Source: Tipula vernalis (Eukaryota; Arthropoda; Insecta; Diptera; Tipulidae). Taken from it: a DNA stretch of 64,000 nucleotides. Where the stretch lies: NCBI GenBank assembly GCA_958295665.1, contig OY282559.1:252521461-252585460 (forward strand), read 5' to 3'. This document shows positions 1 to 9,835 of the stretch, one piece after another. The number at the start of each line of letters is the position of its first letter. The stretch's first letter is position 1. Under the pieces are notes generated by a model, which saw nothing but the letters and a program-made list of their open reading frames with translations, searched no databases and was not told where the DNA came from. The position numbers and the translations under genes are program-made.

Positions 1-954
1 GTATCACAATGGCGCTAGCTTTGAAATCTAGGTAATATTTCGCAATGTTATTCGCGTATCTGTCACTGTGAAAAATTACAAGCTGCTGCCTTTTTACCAC
101 CGGCATGGCTGTGGCACCTTATGTTTGGTTTGTGTTTTTGTGATTACCAGGAAGTAACTTAAGGTGCTTTTACATTATTAGTGCATCAACTACCAACCAA
201 AATTTTGGAAATTTATAAATTCTCGATTTAAATGAAATGAAAGTCAATAGTTAAAAGAGAAAATACCAAAAGTTAAAAAGTTATCACACAGAACGAGTAC
301 GTAATGGACAAAAAATAAAAACATTCCGAATATAAACGCGATAAGGTTTTTAAATCGATAAAATTGAATTACGATTACCAAAGTTTAATAAGTTCATCAA
401 AATGTGTAAAGCAAAAATGTATTCGTATTCAACAATTATTTGTTTTATAAAATACAATATTTTACAAAACAAACAAATATTTTGATTCATTCATAATTTT
501 TACAAAGCTTCACAAATATTATTGCAAATATTTATTAAATAAATATTTTTATTTATTCATAAAATACGTATATAGTCGCATTGTAATACAAATTCTCAAG
601 ATAACTGGTTCATTTCAGATACGTTTTAATCTATTAAACATTTCAAGCTATGGAGTAGTCACTCTGACACTGTGACGATACTGTGTCTAATGCGGTGACC
701 GTTAGGTTGTGGTTTGTTATTGAATTTTATAGGCAAACGACGTCACATTCTACAGTTAATTGCATGGCTGGATGGATTTTTCAGAAACGAAGTCTTGTAC
801 TGTAACTCGTACCGTTTCCATAAACAGAGTTAGGATTCACAGATAAAGAAAATATTTTGATAGAATAAAACAAATAAAATTATAAGTTGAACAAAATCAA
901 CATTTTATTAATTCATTATGTTGATAACGACAATTTTGTGTATTTTTTTAAATT
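1..954. other. AT-rich noncoding DNA
   Basis: No open reading frame of note and no recognisable element end was found on either strand. The stretch 661-840 is less AT-rich than its surroundings but shows no coding pattern. Confidence 0.6.
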
Positions 955-1214
955 ATTTTGGGGAAAATTAATTAATAATTCGAAATTATCAAGAATTATA
1001 ATAATACGAAATTATCGGCGAAATTATCAAGAATTTTTCAAGTTCAGGTTCGATCTGAATGAGAATTAAGAAAAATTTAATTATTTTCCAGTCAATCTCA
1101 TCAGCAGCCGATTTCCTGTTCTATGACAAATGAGAATGAGAAATGATTTAATTTTTTTCGACTATTCAGTTCTCATACTCACCAAAATTCCGATTCCGGT
1201 ATTACAGATGAGTT
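955..1214. repeat. Degenerate interspersed repeat
   Basis: The segment around 1,007-1,104 reads closely to 20,745-20,830: both contain a 'cgaaattatcaagaatttt' block, then 'gatctgagtgagaatta', then 'ttattttccagtcaatct'. A further match lies at 20,541-20,589. The part 1,100-1,160 resembles one arm of the foldback at 51,445-51,595. It is noncoding; I read it as an old copy of a MITE-like family. Confidence 0.5.
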
Positions 1215-1621
1215 TGTTGTATTTCCACCTCTATTGGATATTCTCTTCAACACTGCTCAACGAACGACCGTATTAGGTTGAGTTTAATGACGGAAACACA
1301 AGGTATTAATTAATAACGCAACACAAGTATACATAGGGTTAACTGATATTTTATTATGATTATCGTTTATTATAGATATAAGTTTTATTATAGATTATAA
1401 TGATATTAATATAATATAATATTAATAATAAGAATATAATTATTACAATATATATTTATTTATTTAAATTGTTTTATGTAATTATAATTAAGGATATGTA
1501 AATTGGATAAACCACTTGGAACAACTGACACATTTTTATAATAATATTTGGTTTTTATAGGATTATAACAGTAATCTGTCGAGCTGTTGTGTATTAATTA
1601 GTGCATTGCTACACTATAACA
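1215..1621 (-). repeat. Gypsy 3' LTR
   Basis: 407-bp copy of the LTR. Its minus-strand 5' edge (TGTTATAG) directly follows a purine-rich tract, which identifies it as the 3' LTR of a minus-strand element. It differs from the copy at 3,837-4,241 by a 2-bp insertion near 1,330 and little else. Confidence 0.9.
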
Positions 1622-1632
1622 CCTCACCCCTT
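1622..1632 (-). other. Polypurine tract
   Basis: On the minus strand the bases just upstream of the LTR read AAGGGGTGAGG, then TGTTATAG. A purine run abutting the 3' LTR is the usual plus-strand priming site of LTR retroelements, and it fixes the element's orientation. Confidence 0.75.
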
Positions 1633-1947
1633 ATAATAGAAAAAAAAATAAATGAATTTCATTTATTTATTTATTTTTTTTTTCACATAAATTGTTTAAT
1701 TTTAAATTTTACATTAGGAAAATTTTTAGATTTTCAATATTTTTATTTTTATAATATAATTGATACCTTAATTACTTTTAACAATGTATAACTAGAACTA
1801 TTATTTTATATTCTAATGGAAAAAAAATTTTTTATTAATATTTATTCAGCATTGTCAATATTTAAATTAAATTATTACATTAATTGTACCTTTAAATTTA
1901 AACCTAGAATTTGCCATTAATGAAATTACTGTATACATCTGAAAAAA
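1633..1947. other. AT-rich 3' internal region of the gypsy element
   Basis: Noncoding interval between the integrase stop codon and the polypurine tract on the minus strand. No envelope-like reading frame is visible. Confidence 0.5.
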
Positions 1948-2907
1948 TTAATTTGATAGATCGGAAATATTTGAAAAAAAATGTTTTAATCTGTTGTTAT
2001 GGACGATCTTATTCGACCTTCCCATTTCAATTTCAGAATTCTCTTCGGAAATTTGTTTTGTGACTTTAAATGGGCCCAACCATTGATTCTTAGTTTTCGA
2101 GTTGCCCGTCTCATCGCGTAACAAAACCATATCATTTTCAGTGAATTTAGTTTCATTTACATTTTTGTCGTAATAAGACTTAGATTTTAGTTTTTTTGTA
2201 ATCAATTTGTTCCTCGCTAATTCCCATGTTGTTTGAAATCGATATTTTAATTCTTTCACATAGTCATCATAATTATATAACGGATCTGGTGGTTTCATAA
2301 TGGAATTTGGAATGGATGGTTTCCTCCCAAACAGAAGCTCAAATGGCATGAAACCTGTAGATGTGTGTGGTGTGCTATTATAAGCGAACATAGCGTAACT
2401 TAACCAACTATCCCAATTTGCTCTGTCACTACTGGTAAATGAACGCAAATACTCTGCAAGAGTACGGTGTGATCTTTCCAACGATCCATTCGATTGGGGA
2501 TGATATGCTGTGCAATTTAATTGCTTTATTTTTAACAATTTTGTCAAACTTTTAAAAAGTTGGCTCATGAAATTAGATCCTTGATCAGTAACAATGATGT
2601 CTGGTAGACCGTACGAGCAAATGAATTTTTCAGCGAATATTTTAGCAATTGTCGAAGCTTCTTGATTTTGAATTGAATAAGCTTGAGAAAATTTTGTTAA
2701 ATCATCTTGAAGCGTCAAAATGAAACGATTTTGTGAATGCGATGGTGGATTAATTGGACCTACTATATCTAAAAAAATACGTTCAAATGGTTTAGATGCT
2801 GTATCTGTAATTTTCATAGGTATTTTAATTGTTTTACCATATTTATTTTTTTGGCAAAATTCGCAAGTTGTAATGAATTTTTTAACTTTTGAAATCATCT
2901 GCGGAAA
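1948..2907 (-). pseudogene. Gypsy-type integrase (fragment)
   Basis: An uninterrupted frame of about 316 residues encodes the integrase that inserts the retrotransposon cDNA. It opens within the N-terminal zinc-binding region: the Cys pair C-x2-C is at residues 12 and 15, but the His pair is gone. The catalytic core keeps D44 (in LDIVGP), D105 (in VTDQGSNF) and E141 (in NGSLERSHR). The 35-residue gap between D105 and E141 is the classic DD35E spacing. The C-terminal region has the usual LLRDE-like segment before the stop. Upstream, the frame joins the RT fragment out of register at about 2,906-2,910, where RNase H and the start of integrase were deleted. The first ATG is internal to the ancestral polyprotein, so this is a fragment and not an independent gene. 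Confidence 0.88.
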
Positions 2908-3408
2908 ACTACGGCTCAGCTATATGTGCATAATTTTCGATAAATTGTCTGTAATAACCAGATAAACCTAAAAATCTAATTACTCCTTTAACATTTATTG
3001 GTTGTGGATAATTAACTATTGCTTCAGTTAATTTTGGATCTGGTTTAGTCCCTTCGCGACTTATTATATGTCCAAGATATTTTACTTCCGTTCGTAGAAA
3101 GTTACATTTAAGAGGTTGTAATTTTAATCGAAATTTCCGAAAACAGTCCAGTACTTCGACTAATCGTTTATTATGATCTTCAAGATTTACACCATACACT
3201 ACTACGTCGTCGAGATAAACAAAACATTTGATTCCGTTTAATCCTGACAATACATGGTTCATCAATCTTTGGAATGTGCTTGGCGCTCCTTTAAGCCCGA
3301 ATGGCATACGTAAATAGTGGTAATGACCAAACGTCGTGGAGAAGGCTGTTTTCTGTTTATCTTCTTGGTGCATCATCACTTGATGATATCCATTCGCCAA
3401 ATCAAGGG
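2908..3408 (-). pseudogene. Gypsy-type reverse transcriptase (fragment)
   Basis: RT palm fragment in one frame. It starts at the motif-A region (LDLANGYHQV, with the catalytic Asp) directly against the inverted LTR at 3,408/3,409. It continues through MPFGLKGAPSTFQ and the catalytic YLDD box (VYLDDVVVYG), then into the connection region (FLGLSGYYRQFI). It ends at a TAG just after NYAHIAEP. Everything N-terminal to motif A is missing, and so is RNase H. The first six residues of the open frame come from LTR sequence, so they are not native. It cannot yield a working enzyme in this state. Confidence 0.88.
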
Positions 3409-3811
3409 TGTTATAGTGTAGCAATGCACTAATTAATACACAACAGCTCGACAGATTACTGTTATAATCCTATAAAAACCAAATATTATTATAAAAATGT
3501 GTCAGTTGTTCCAAGTGGTTTATCCAATTTACATATCCTTAATTATAATTACATAAAACAATTTAAATAAATAAATATATATTGTAATAATTATATTCTT
3601 ATTATTAATATTATATTATATTAATATCATTATAATCTATAATAAAACTTATATCTATAATAAACGATAATCATAATAAAATATCAGTTAACAGGGTACT
3701 TGTGTTGCGTTATTAATTAATACCTTGTGTTTCCGTCATTAAACTCAACCTAATACGGTCGTTCGTTGAGCAGTGTTGAAGAGAATATCCAATAGAGGTG
3801 GAAATACAACA
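3409..3811 (+). repeat. Inverted internal LTR copy
   Basis: 403-bp LTR in the orientation opposite to its two partners. It starts exactly at the TGTT terminus against the RT fragment and ends exactly at AACA, 25 bp from the next LTR. Both ends are intact termini, which points to an integrase- or cDNA-based event and not random recombination. Confidence 0.88.
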
Positions 3812-3814
3812 ATT

Positions 3815-3834
3815 GGATCCCACCGCTGTCACCA
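3815..3834 (-). other. Primer binding site, tRNA-Leu type
   Basis: On the minus strand, two bases after the AACA end of the LTR at 3,837, the sequence reads TGGTGACAGCGGTGGGATCC. This begins with the TGG expected opposite a tRNA CCA end and is close to the complement of an insect tRNA-Leu 3' end. The tRNA identity is from general knowledge of tRNA-Leu acceptor sequences and was not searched. Confidence 0.7.
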
Positions 3835-3836
3835 AT

Positions 3837-4241
3837 TGTTGTATTTCCACCTCTATTGGATATTCTCTTCAACACTGCTCAACGAACGACCGTATTAGGT
3901 TGAGTTTAATGACGGAAACACAAGGTATTAATTAATAACGCAACACAAGTACATAGGGTTAACTGATATTTTATTATGATTATCGTTTATTATAGATATA
4001 AGTTTTATTATAGATTATAATGATATTAATATAATATAATATTAATAATAAGAATATAATTATTACAATATATATTTATTTATTTAAATTGTTTTATGTA
4101 ATTATAATTAAGGATATGTAAATTGGATAAACCACTTGGAACAACTGACACATTTTTATAATAATATTTGGTTTTTATAGGATTATAACAGTAATCTGTC
4201 GAGCTGTTGTGTATTAATTAGTGCATTGCTACACTATAACA
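3837..4241 (-). repeat. Gypsy 5' LTR
   Basis: 405-bp LTR followed on the minus strand by the primer binding site, so it is the 5' LTR. Its outer edge at 4,241 lies one base from the CCCAGCA terminus of the next transposon. Confidence 0.88.
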
Positions 4242-4242
4242 A

Positions 4243-4400
4243 CCCAGCAGATTTTTTGTCTTTGGTAACATGTCTTTAGCTTGTCTGGGATAGAGCAAAT
4301 AATATATAAATACACATGTTAAAAAGAGACAAATTTCTTAAAGAACATGTCTTTGGGTTGTCTTCAGTATGTTACTAAAGTCACGTACGTTATTTAATTT
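4243..4400 (+). repeat. Left subterminal repeats of the CMC-like element
   Basis: Motifs such as 'ggtaacatgtcttt', 'aacatgtctttgggttgtct' and 'gtatgttactaaag' recur within the first 150 bp. They are the inverse of the repeats at 7,660-8,060. Such repeats are probable transposase-binding sites (inference from EnSpm biology). Confidence 0.55.
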
Positions 4401-5015
4401 AACGCGCTCCTATCGGTGGGAAATAGAACGAATAGGAACAAGTCTTGCGGTTGTCTTGAAAATGTCTTTAAAACCGCTTCGTTATCGCAACAGCCACCCA
4501 AACCGCACATATTTCGCCATTTTTTTTTTTGTTTGTTTATTATTATTTTGTGTCGTCTTTCAGTGTGTTGTGTGAGTGAAAGTGTAAAGAAAATTTTCTG
4601 TGATTACTTACTAAAACAAATAAATAATAATAGATATATAATTAATTTAAATAAAAAAAATATAATTATATGTACATGTTTATATTTTTTTTATTTTTCG
4701 TAAATATACGTAGTGCATAGAAATAATATTTACTAAATTGTTTTCAATTTTTCGCCGCCATTTTGAATGTTGCTAATTTAAAGCGTTATCAAAATAAATT
4801 AAATATTAGAAAACTGTGAGTATTATTATATGTAATTTATTGCTATTATATAAATTGAACTTAACTAAATTCCCTGTTAGAAAAATCATAAATAAAGCAT
4901 AAAAGCTATATTAAAGCAGTAGAACAGTTTAGTGTTTGTTGTTCTCACATTTTCTCGTGAACTTATTCATAATTGTGTAGAAAATATTTCATAATAATTA
5001 TTTAATTTCATTAGA

Positions 5016-6616
5016 ATGTATAATATATCCAGAACCCAACGGTATAGGATTATCTCCGAAATGGCAGACAGTAGTTTAGAATGTGAAATAAATTTTAATT
5101 TAAGTAATCCCGAAAATATGTCTGAGCTAGAAGAAATTAATTTTAATCCCGAAAATTTTAATAGCGAATATAACGTTCCTCTTTTGGAAGATCGTTTTTC
5201 ATTAGATGATATTTTAATTTCATGCTCATCTGAAGATGAGTCTTCATCCGAAGACGAGTTTTCTGATAATTCATGTTCAGATAAAATTAGTATATTAAAG
5301 ATAAATTTAATTAAATGGATTATTTTACATACTATATCTGTAAATCCAGTTTCACATTTGCTTAAAATTTTAAGGGAATTTGGTGTTGATCTTCCAAAAA
5401 CAAAAGGTTCATTATTTCGCAGTACTAGTAGTGCCCCTGATAGTTTTACACCAAAAGAGGTACCGCCAGGAGAATATGCCCATTTTGGAATTGAAAAATG
5501 CATTAATCGATATGATTCAAAGTTCTTATCTAATTTGCCGGAAATTATTTGTGATTTTAACATCGATGGATTACCTCTTTATAAAAGTTCTAGGAAAACG
5601 CTCTGGCCTATTCTTGGTTCTTTCGTTGACGATCGTAATCATCCACCTTTTATTGTCGGAGCTTGGGTTGGTGACGGTCATCCCATATCAGTAGATAGTT
5701 TTTTTTAAAGAATTTGTAAATTAATTTTTAAAATTAAAAAATGAGGGCATTTTAGGTAATTGGTAAAAATTCGATTCCAAAAACAATTTATTTTACGCGC
5801 GTTTATTTGCGATGCACCAGCAAAATCCTTTTGCAAATCAGTTAAATACCACAACGCGATTAAAGGGTGTCACGAATGTAATCAATCAGGGCTTAGAATT
5901 TCTCATACTCCTGTTTTTAACGTAGTTTCAGGTAATTTAAGAACTGATTATTCTTTCGCTAATCGCTTAGATGTAGAACATCATAAAGGTGAGGCAAATA
6001 TTTTAGAAACATCTGGAATTATGATGGCTACCCAATTTCCTCTAGATCCAATGCATTTAGTCGATTTAGGAGTTGCAAAAAAAATGTTAACCCTTCTTTT
6101 AGATAAAATAAAACCAGAAACTAAAAATTTGATGTCCGAATTATTTGTCTCTTATTCTAAATACATCCCTTTAGAATTTTCTCGCAAACCAAGAGATTTC
6201 AATGAAATCTGCTGATGGAAAGCCACAGAATTTAGATTTTTTATTTTATATGGAGTACTTCCACTTTTAAAAGGTTTCGTTGACTCTAATATTTTTTATC
6301 ATTTTTTGATTTTAGTAGTTAGTCTTCGTCTTTTATCCGATAGGACTAGTTGCAAAGAGAATACAGATAATGCCAGATACTTTTAAATGAATTTGTAGCC
6401 CTATATCCCCAAATTTATGGATTGAAACACGTAAATTACAATGTTCATAGCATTTTACATTTGCCCGGTTATGTAAAGTTGTATGGCCCCTTAGATTCGT
6501 TCTCAGGATATATGTATGAAAATATTTTGCAAGAAATAAAACCGTTGGATATTTCGAAAAATCAGTACCTTTTAATACCCATGCTTCACGAAAATTATTC
6601 CGCTCATTTTGCTTAG
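5016..6616 (+). pseudogene. CMC/EnSpm-like transposase, decayed
   Basis: The likely start is the ATG at 5,016. The first open block (5,016-5,705) has an acidic, Ser-rich N-terminal region (residues about 70-90) and then DFNIDGLPLYKSS, a conserved transposase block. A frame break around 5,700-5,760, with in-frame stops in an A/T run, is followed by FICDAPAKSF, GCHEC and DPMHLVDLGVAKKM, the conserved blocks carrying the likely acidic catalytic residues. A TGA at 6,213-6,215 then interrupts the frame, just before WKATEFRFF. Another shift near 6,380 leads into the block NVHSILHLPG to GPLDSFSGYMYEN, ending at 6,616. With several frameshifts and a nonsense codon this is dead. The family call rests on these blocks; which CMC subgroup it belongs to is uncertain. 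Confidence 0.7.
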
Positions 6617-7659
6617 CTGTATTTATCATTACTCTAATAATAATTTCAAAATATTTAATAGCAATAAATAAACATTTACATATAATAAATCATAGGTTAT
6701 ATCTTTTAAATCTTTTATTTATGATTAAAGGCATTACAGCATTCAAAATATTCGACCGCATTTATAAACCAACATTTCTATTTTTTGACAAAATTTTTAT
6801 TTCTGTAATGGGAGAATTATTAAAATGTAGTTCGAATTTAGGAAAGCCATCAAAATATTAACAAAACTATTAAAATTATAAAATTTTCATTATAAAAAAT
6901 TCAATTTTATCTTTTGTTGATCGACTTCGAAATTCGGCCGACAAAAGATAAAAATGCATTTTCTTTAAAGAAAATTCTGTCATTTTAATTTTTTTTAATA
7001 TTTTGATAACTTTTACAAATTCGGACTAGGTACTTTTAAATTTGTCATATTAGAGATAACAATTGAAAATTGAAAATGTCAGGTTTAAAAATTAACTATC
7101 AAAATTAAAATCTCGGTATTATATCAAATGACTATTCTCTATATGCACTCGCTTTAAACCCACATTGTGATACGAAAAAATTATAATAATTCCGCATGTA
7201 TATAATTAAAAAAATACTTTTAATTTATTTTAAAATTATTGTTAAATTCTAATAAGAACTTAAGACAAAATTTATTATATTTTCTAAATAAATTAAAAAA
7301 TTAAACAAATACAATAGTTTTTTATTTCTACAAAAAAAATCCACGAAACATTTGCTAGATGTGTTAGCTGAGACAACTGCCGTCTTACTTTGGTAATTTT
7401 ACAACAACAATGCCGTGTATTTTCATTCCGGAATGAATAGTTTCAAACCAAGTTTTTCTTGGTATAGAATTATTCTCGCAAAGATTTTGAAAAATTTTAT
7501 TGGTGTTTTATTTAATTTTTAATGTCAATTAATAGTAAGAAGAAAATTATTTTTGGTTTTTATTTTGAGCATAATTTGCATTTATATTTTTATACCAATT
7601 ACTATTCCAGTGACCAAAGTAAGACGGCAAACTATCAGATTTGTTACTAATAACGAACT
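6617..7659. other. AT-rich interior of the CMC-like element
   Basis: Noncoding. It holds a perfect 17-bp inverted repeat, TGCCGTCTTACTTTGGT at 7,378-7,394 and its complement at 7,613-7,629. This may mark a nested MITE of about 250 bp or a structural part of the transposon. Confidence 0.5.
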
Positions 7660-8060
7660 TCAGACACGTTACCTAAGACGAGCCCTATATATGTTACTTA
7701 AGACCACCTTCAAACATGTTACATAAGACGACCTTCAAACATGTTACCTAAGACATTCGCCATACATGTTGCTAAAGACAAACCCAAAATATGTTATCAA
7801 TGAGGAACACAAGACATGTTACCTAATACGACGACCAAAGATGTTACAGACGGCATCCAGACATGTTACCAATAACGACCACCAGACATGTTACCTAAGA
7901 AGACCATGAGATATGTTACTCAAGACAAGTTGTATACATGTTACCAATAAAGACCACAAGACATTTCTTTGAAGACTCTTCGTCCCATATACATGGCGTT
8001 GTCTTTTGACTGTCTTGGGTTTGTTACCATATCAAGTCTTGAGTTTGTCTTGCATGTGTT
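7660..8060 (+). repeat. Right subterminal repeat array (about 12 copies)
   Basis: A motif close to 'acatgttacctaagacgacc' recurs about every 20-30 bp (near 7,667, 7,690, 7,713, 7,738, 7,765, 7,790, 7,815, 7,843, 7,860, 7,885, 7,911 and 7,936) with moderate divergence. The copies are all in one orientation and lie just inside the right terminus. This is not a CRISPR array: units are contiguous, degenerate and lie inside a eukaryotic transposon. Confidence 0.75.
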
Positions 8061-8081
8061 ACTTAAGACACGTTTGCTGGG

Positions 8082-8761
8082 AAGTTTCAATTATAGTAAA
8101 ATATTATAGCATGTGTTATTTGGCTTACTGGGTTATTTTTTGACAATTTCTAGCAAAATATGTTTATTTTTTAGATTGAGATTTATTGTTGAGCTTTTTG
8201 TATAAATATACAAAAAATTATAAATAAAAATAAGAGAATTAATAGAAAATTTGTGACCGAAAATTTATAAATTTATGTGTTACATATTTTAAATTTAGTT
8301 GCAGGAGTTGTGTGTACATATGTATTTACAAAATTCATGCCGTGACGTAATTTTTAAATATTTCCTCAGGTTTTTCTCTGGCCCTCTAATATAATTTAGA
8401 TAATTCAATTTGTGTAAAAAAATTCATAGTAAAATGTATCAAAGTAGCTGTTTGCTAGCGGATATTTTCGAAAAAGGAAGGAAGGTGTGATGCAAGTGGA
8501 TATTTTTTTTGGATATTTTTTTATTTACCTTTTTCAATTATTTTATAAGTTTAAATAATAAATTTGTATATAACATCAAAAACCCATGAGATTTCTGTCA
8601 CTTATTAAAGAAAAGTTTATTATTTTGGTTGCTTTAAAATAATAAAATTTCCAAAAATATGCCGTCGAAAACGCGTTTTGGAAAAATCTCGAATGAAAAT
8701 ATTTTTAATCAAAAAAATGTCTAATTTATTAACTTTTTTCTCTTTTCTCGTTGAATTATCT
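8082..8761. other. AT-rich noncoding spacer
   Basis: No coding region or clear repeat edge recognised. Confidence 0.5.
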
Positions 8762-8995
8762 CAACAAATACAACTCGAGCTTTGAGTTAGCCGGGGATTT
8801 TTTTATTTTTGCACTCGTAATTAGTATGCGTAGCAATTTAACTCGACAAAACTTTTGTCCAGGCAAAAACACTCGAGCTGCGCTCTCGTGTTTTTTCCGT
8901 ACAAGTTTTGTCTCGTTAAATTGCTACGCATACTAATTGTTCGTAAAAATAAAAAAATATCCGGCTAAATCGAAGCTCTTGTTGTATTGCTGTTG
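8762..8995. repeat. Foldback MITE, 234 bp
   Basis: Left-arm blocks such as 'aattagtatgcgtagcaatt' recur inverted in the right arm ('aattgctacgcatactaatt'). Arms of about 100 bp surround a centre near 8,875. Outer ends read CAACAAATACAAC and, inverted, CAACAGCAATACAAC. The open frame inside is a by-product of the palindrome. Confidence 0.75.
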
Positions 8996-9043
8996 AATAT
9001 TATCACAGAATAAATAATATCTTCTATCGCGCTTTAGTTCTAA

Positions 9044-9430
9044 CCCTCTAAACAAAAAAAGCTATTCGTAAATTACGATACGATTAGTATACATTAATTT
9101 ATACGCAAATTTAAATAAATAGAAAAAATTAATCATATTATAAATGATACAAAAGACGCTTTTTATTTTTGCTAATAACCATCGCTATCGACACGAATTA
9201 TCACGATTTGTAAACATATCGCAAAATTAGGTTTGTTTCCGATACGAAAAATAAGCATCGCAAATGTATCGTAGAAATCGGTATATTCCGATTCGTAAAA
9301 AAATCTAATTATCATGGGTTGGATTCGTAAACGTATCGATTTCGAATCGCAAAAACGATTCGTAATCGATATTTTGTATGAACAACAAACATCATTTCCG
9401 TATCGTAAACGAATCGTTTTGTTTAGTGGG
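9044..9430. mobile_element. CCC-type MITE, copy 1
   Basis: The ends are inverted: CCCTCTAAACAAAAAAAGC on the left; on the right, read inverted, CCCACTAAACAAAACGATTC. AA flanks both sides. The mirrored arm at 20,121-20,141 lacks the insertion and shows a single AA at this point. This gives a 387-bp element with a 2-bp target duplication. It carries no coding capacity. A second copy lies at 50,037-50,818. Confidence 0.8.
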
Positions 9431-9835
9431 AAGTTTGTGAATAAATATTTAGATTAGGATTTAGAAAAGATAGAAAAACAATTTTGCATGCAATCAATGA
9501 AACAAAAAAAAGTACAAAAATGTTTGTACCCACCTCTTTGTTTTGATCAATAAAAATTATTACAATTTTAAAAGAAAAGAGAAATTTTTACACTTTGTAA
9601 TGTGTTTAAGAGAGATAGACGTTCAGAAATAATTTTTGATTTTGGTCTTGTTAGTAATCAAATCAAAAAATAAACAAAGGACCACTTATTGTTTTTGATG
9701 ACAGGACACAAAATTATACATATAAAAGTGAAATGATACACAAACACAAACACAACCTTATTCAGTTTTGTTTTTGGCTTTATTAAGGTGCTATTCCATA
9801 AGAAAATTTTACCGAATAGTAAAATACGCTAAAAA
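9431..9835 (+). repeat. Left arm of a large inverted repeat
   Basis: The sequence recurs in inverse orientation at about 18,590-20,120, where two MITEs split it. Recognisable shared blocks include the stretch with 'gagagatagacgttca' and the block GGTGCTATTCCATAAGAAAA at 9,788. Homology also continues left of the MITE, to about 9,018. It is noncoding. Confidence 0.75.

Larger units (their letters stand above)
1215..4241 (-). mobile_element. Rearranged gypsy/Ty3-type LTR retrotransposon with three LTRs
   Basis: Three near-identical LTR copies are present: 1,215-1,621, 3,409-3,811 and 3,837-4,241. Each begins TGTT and ends AACA. In minus-strand orientation the order is 5' LTR (3,837-4,241), a tRNA-Leu-type primer binding site, an LTR in the opposite orientation (3,409-3,811), a reverse transcriptase fragment, integrase, a polypurine tract and the 3' LTR (1,215-1,621). 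Gag, protease, the N-terminal part of RT and RNase H are missing. No matching target duplication flanks the whole (agtt on the left, accc on the right). The near identity of the LTRs suggests a recent origin. The element cannot be autonomous. Confidence 0.9.
4243..8081 (+). mobile_element. CACTA/EnSpm-like (CMC) DNA transposon with CCCAGCA ends
   Basis: The left end reads CCCAGCA (4,243-4,249) and the right end TGCTGGG (8,075-8,081), an exact 7-bp terminal inverted repeat. Looser subterminal matches (GTAACA, ATGTC, GTCTT) follow on both sides. AA lies directly outside each end (4,241-4,242 and 8,082-8,083), consistent with a 2-bp target duplication. The interior holds a decayed transposase on the plus strand and a dense array of short subterminal repeats near the right end, a typical EnSpm-type layout. 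The element abuts the gypsy 5' LTR. Confidence 0.7.

Noticed and set aside
4967..5563. 198-codon minus-strand open frame
   Set aside because: It lies antisense to the CMC-like transposase, whose conserved motifs are on the plus strand.
7660..8060. CRISPR-like regular repeats
   Set aside because: Units are contiguous, degenerate and inside a eukaryotic DNA transposon; no spacers of constant length and no cas genes.
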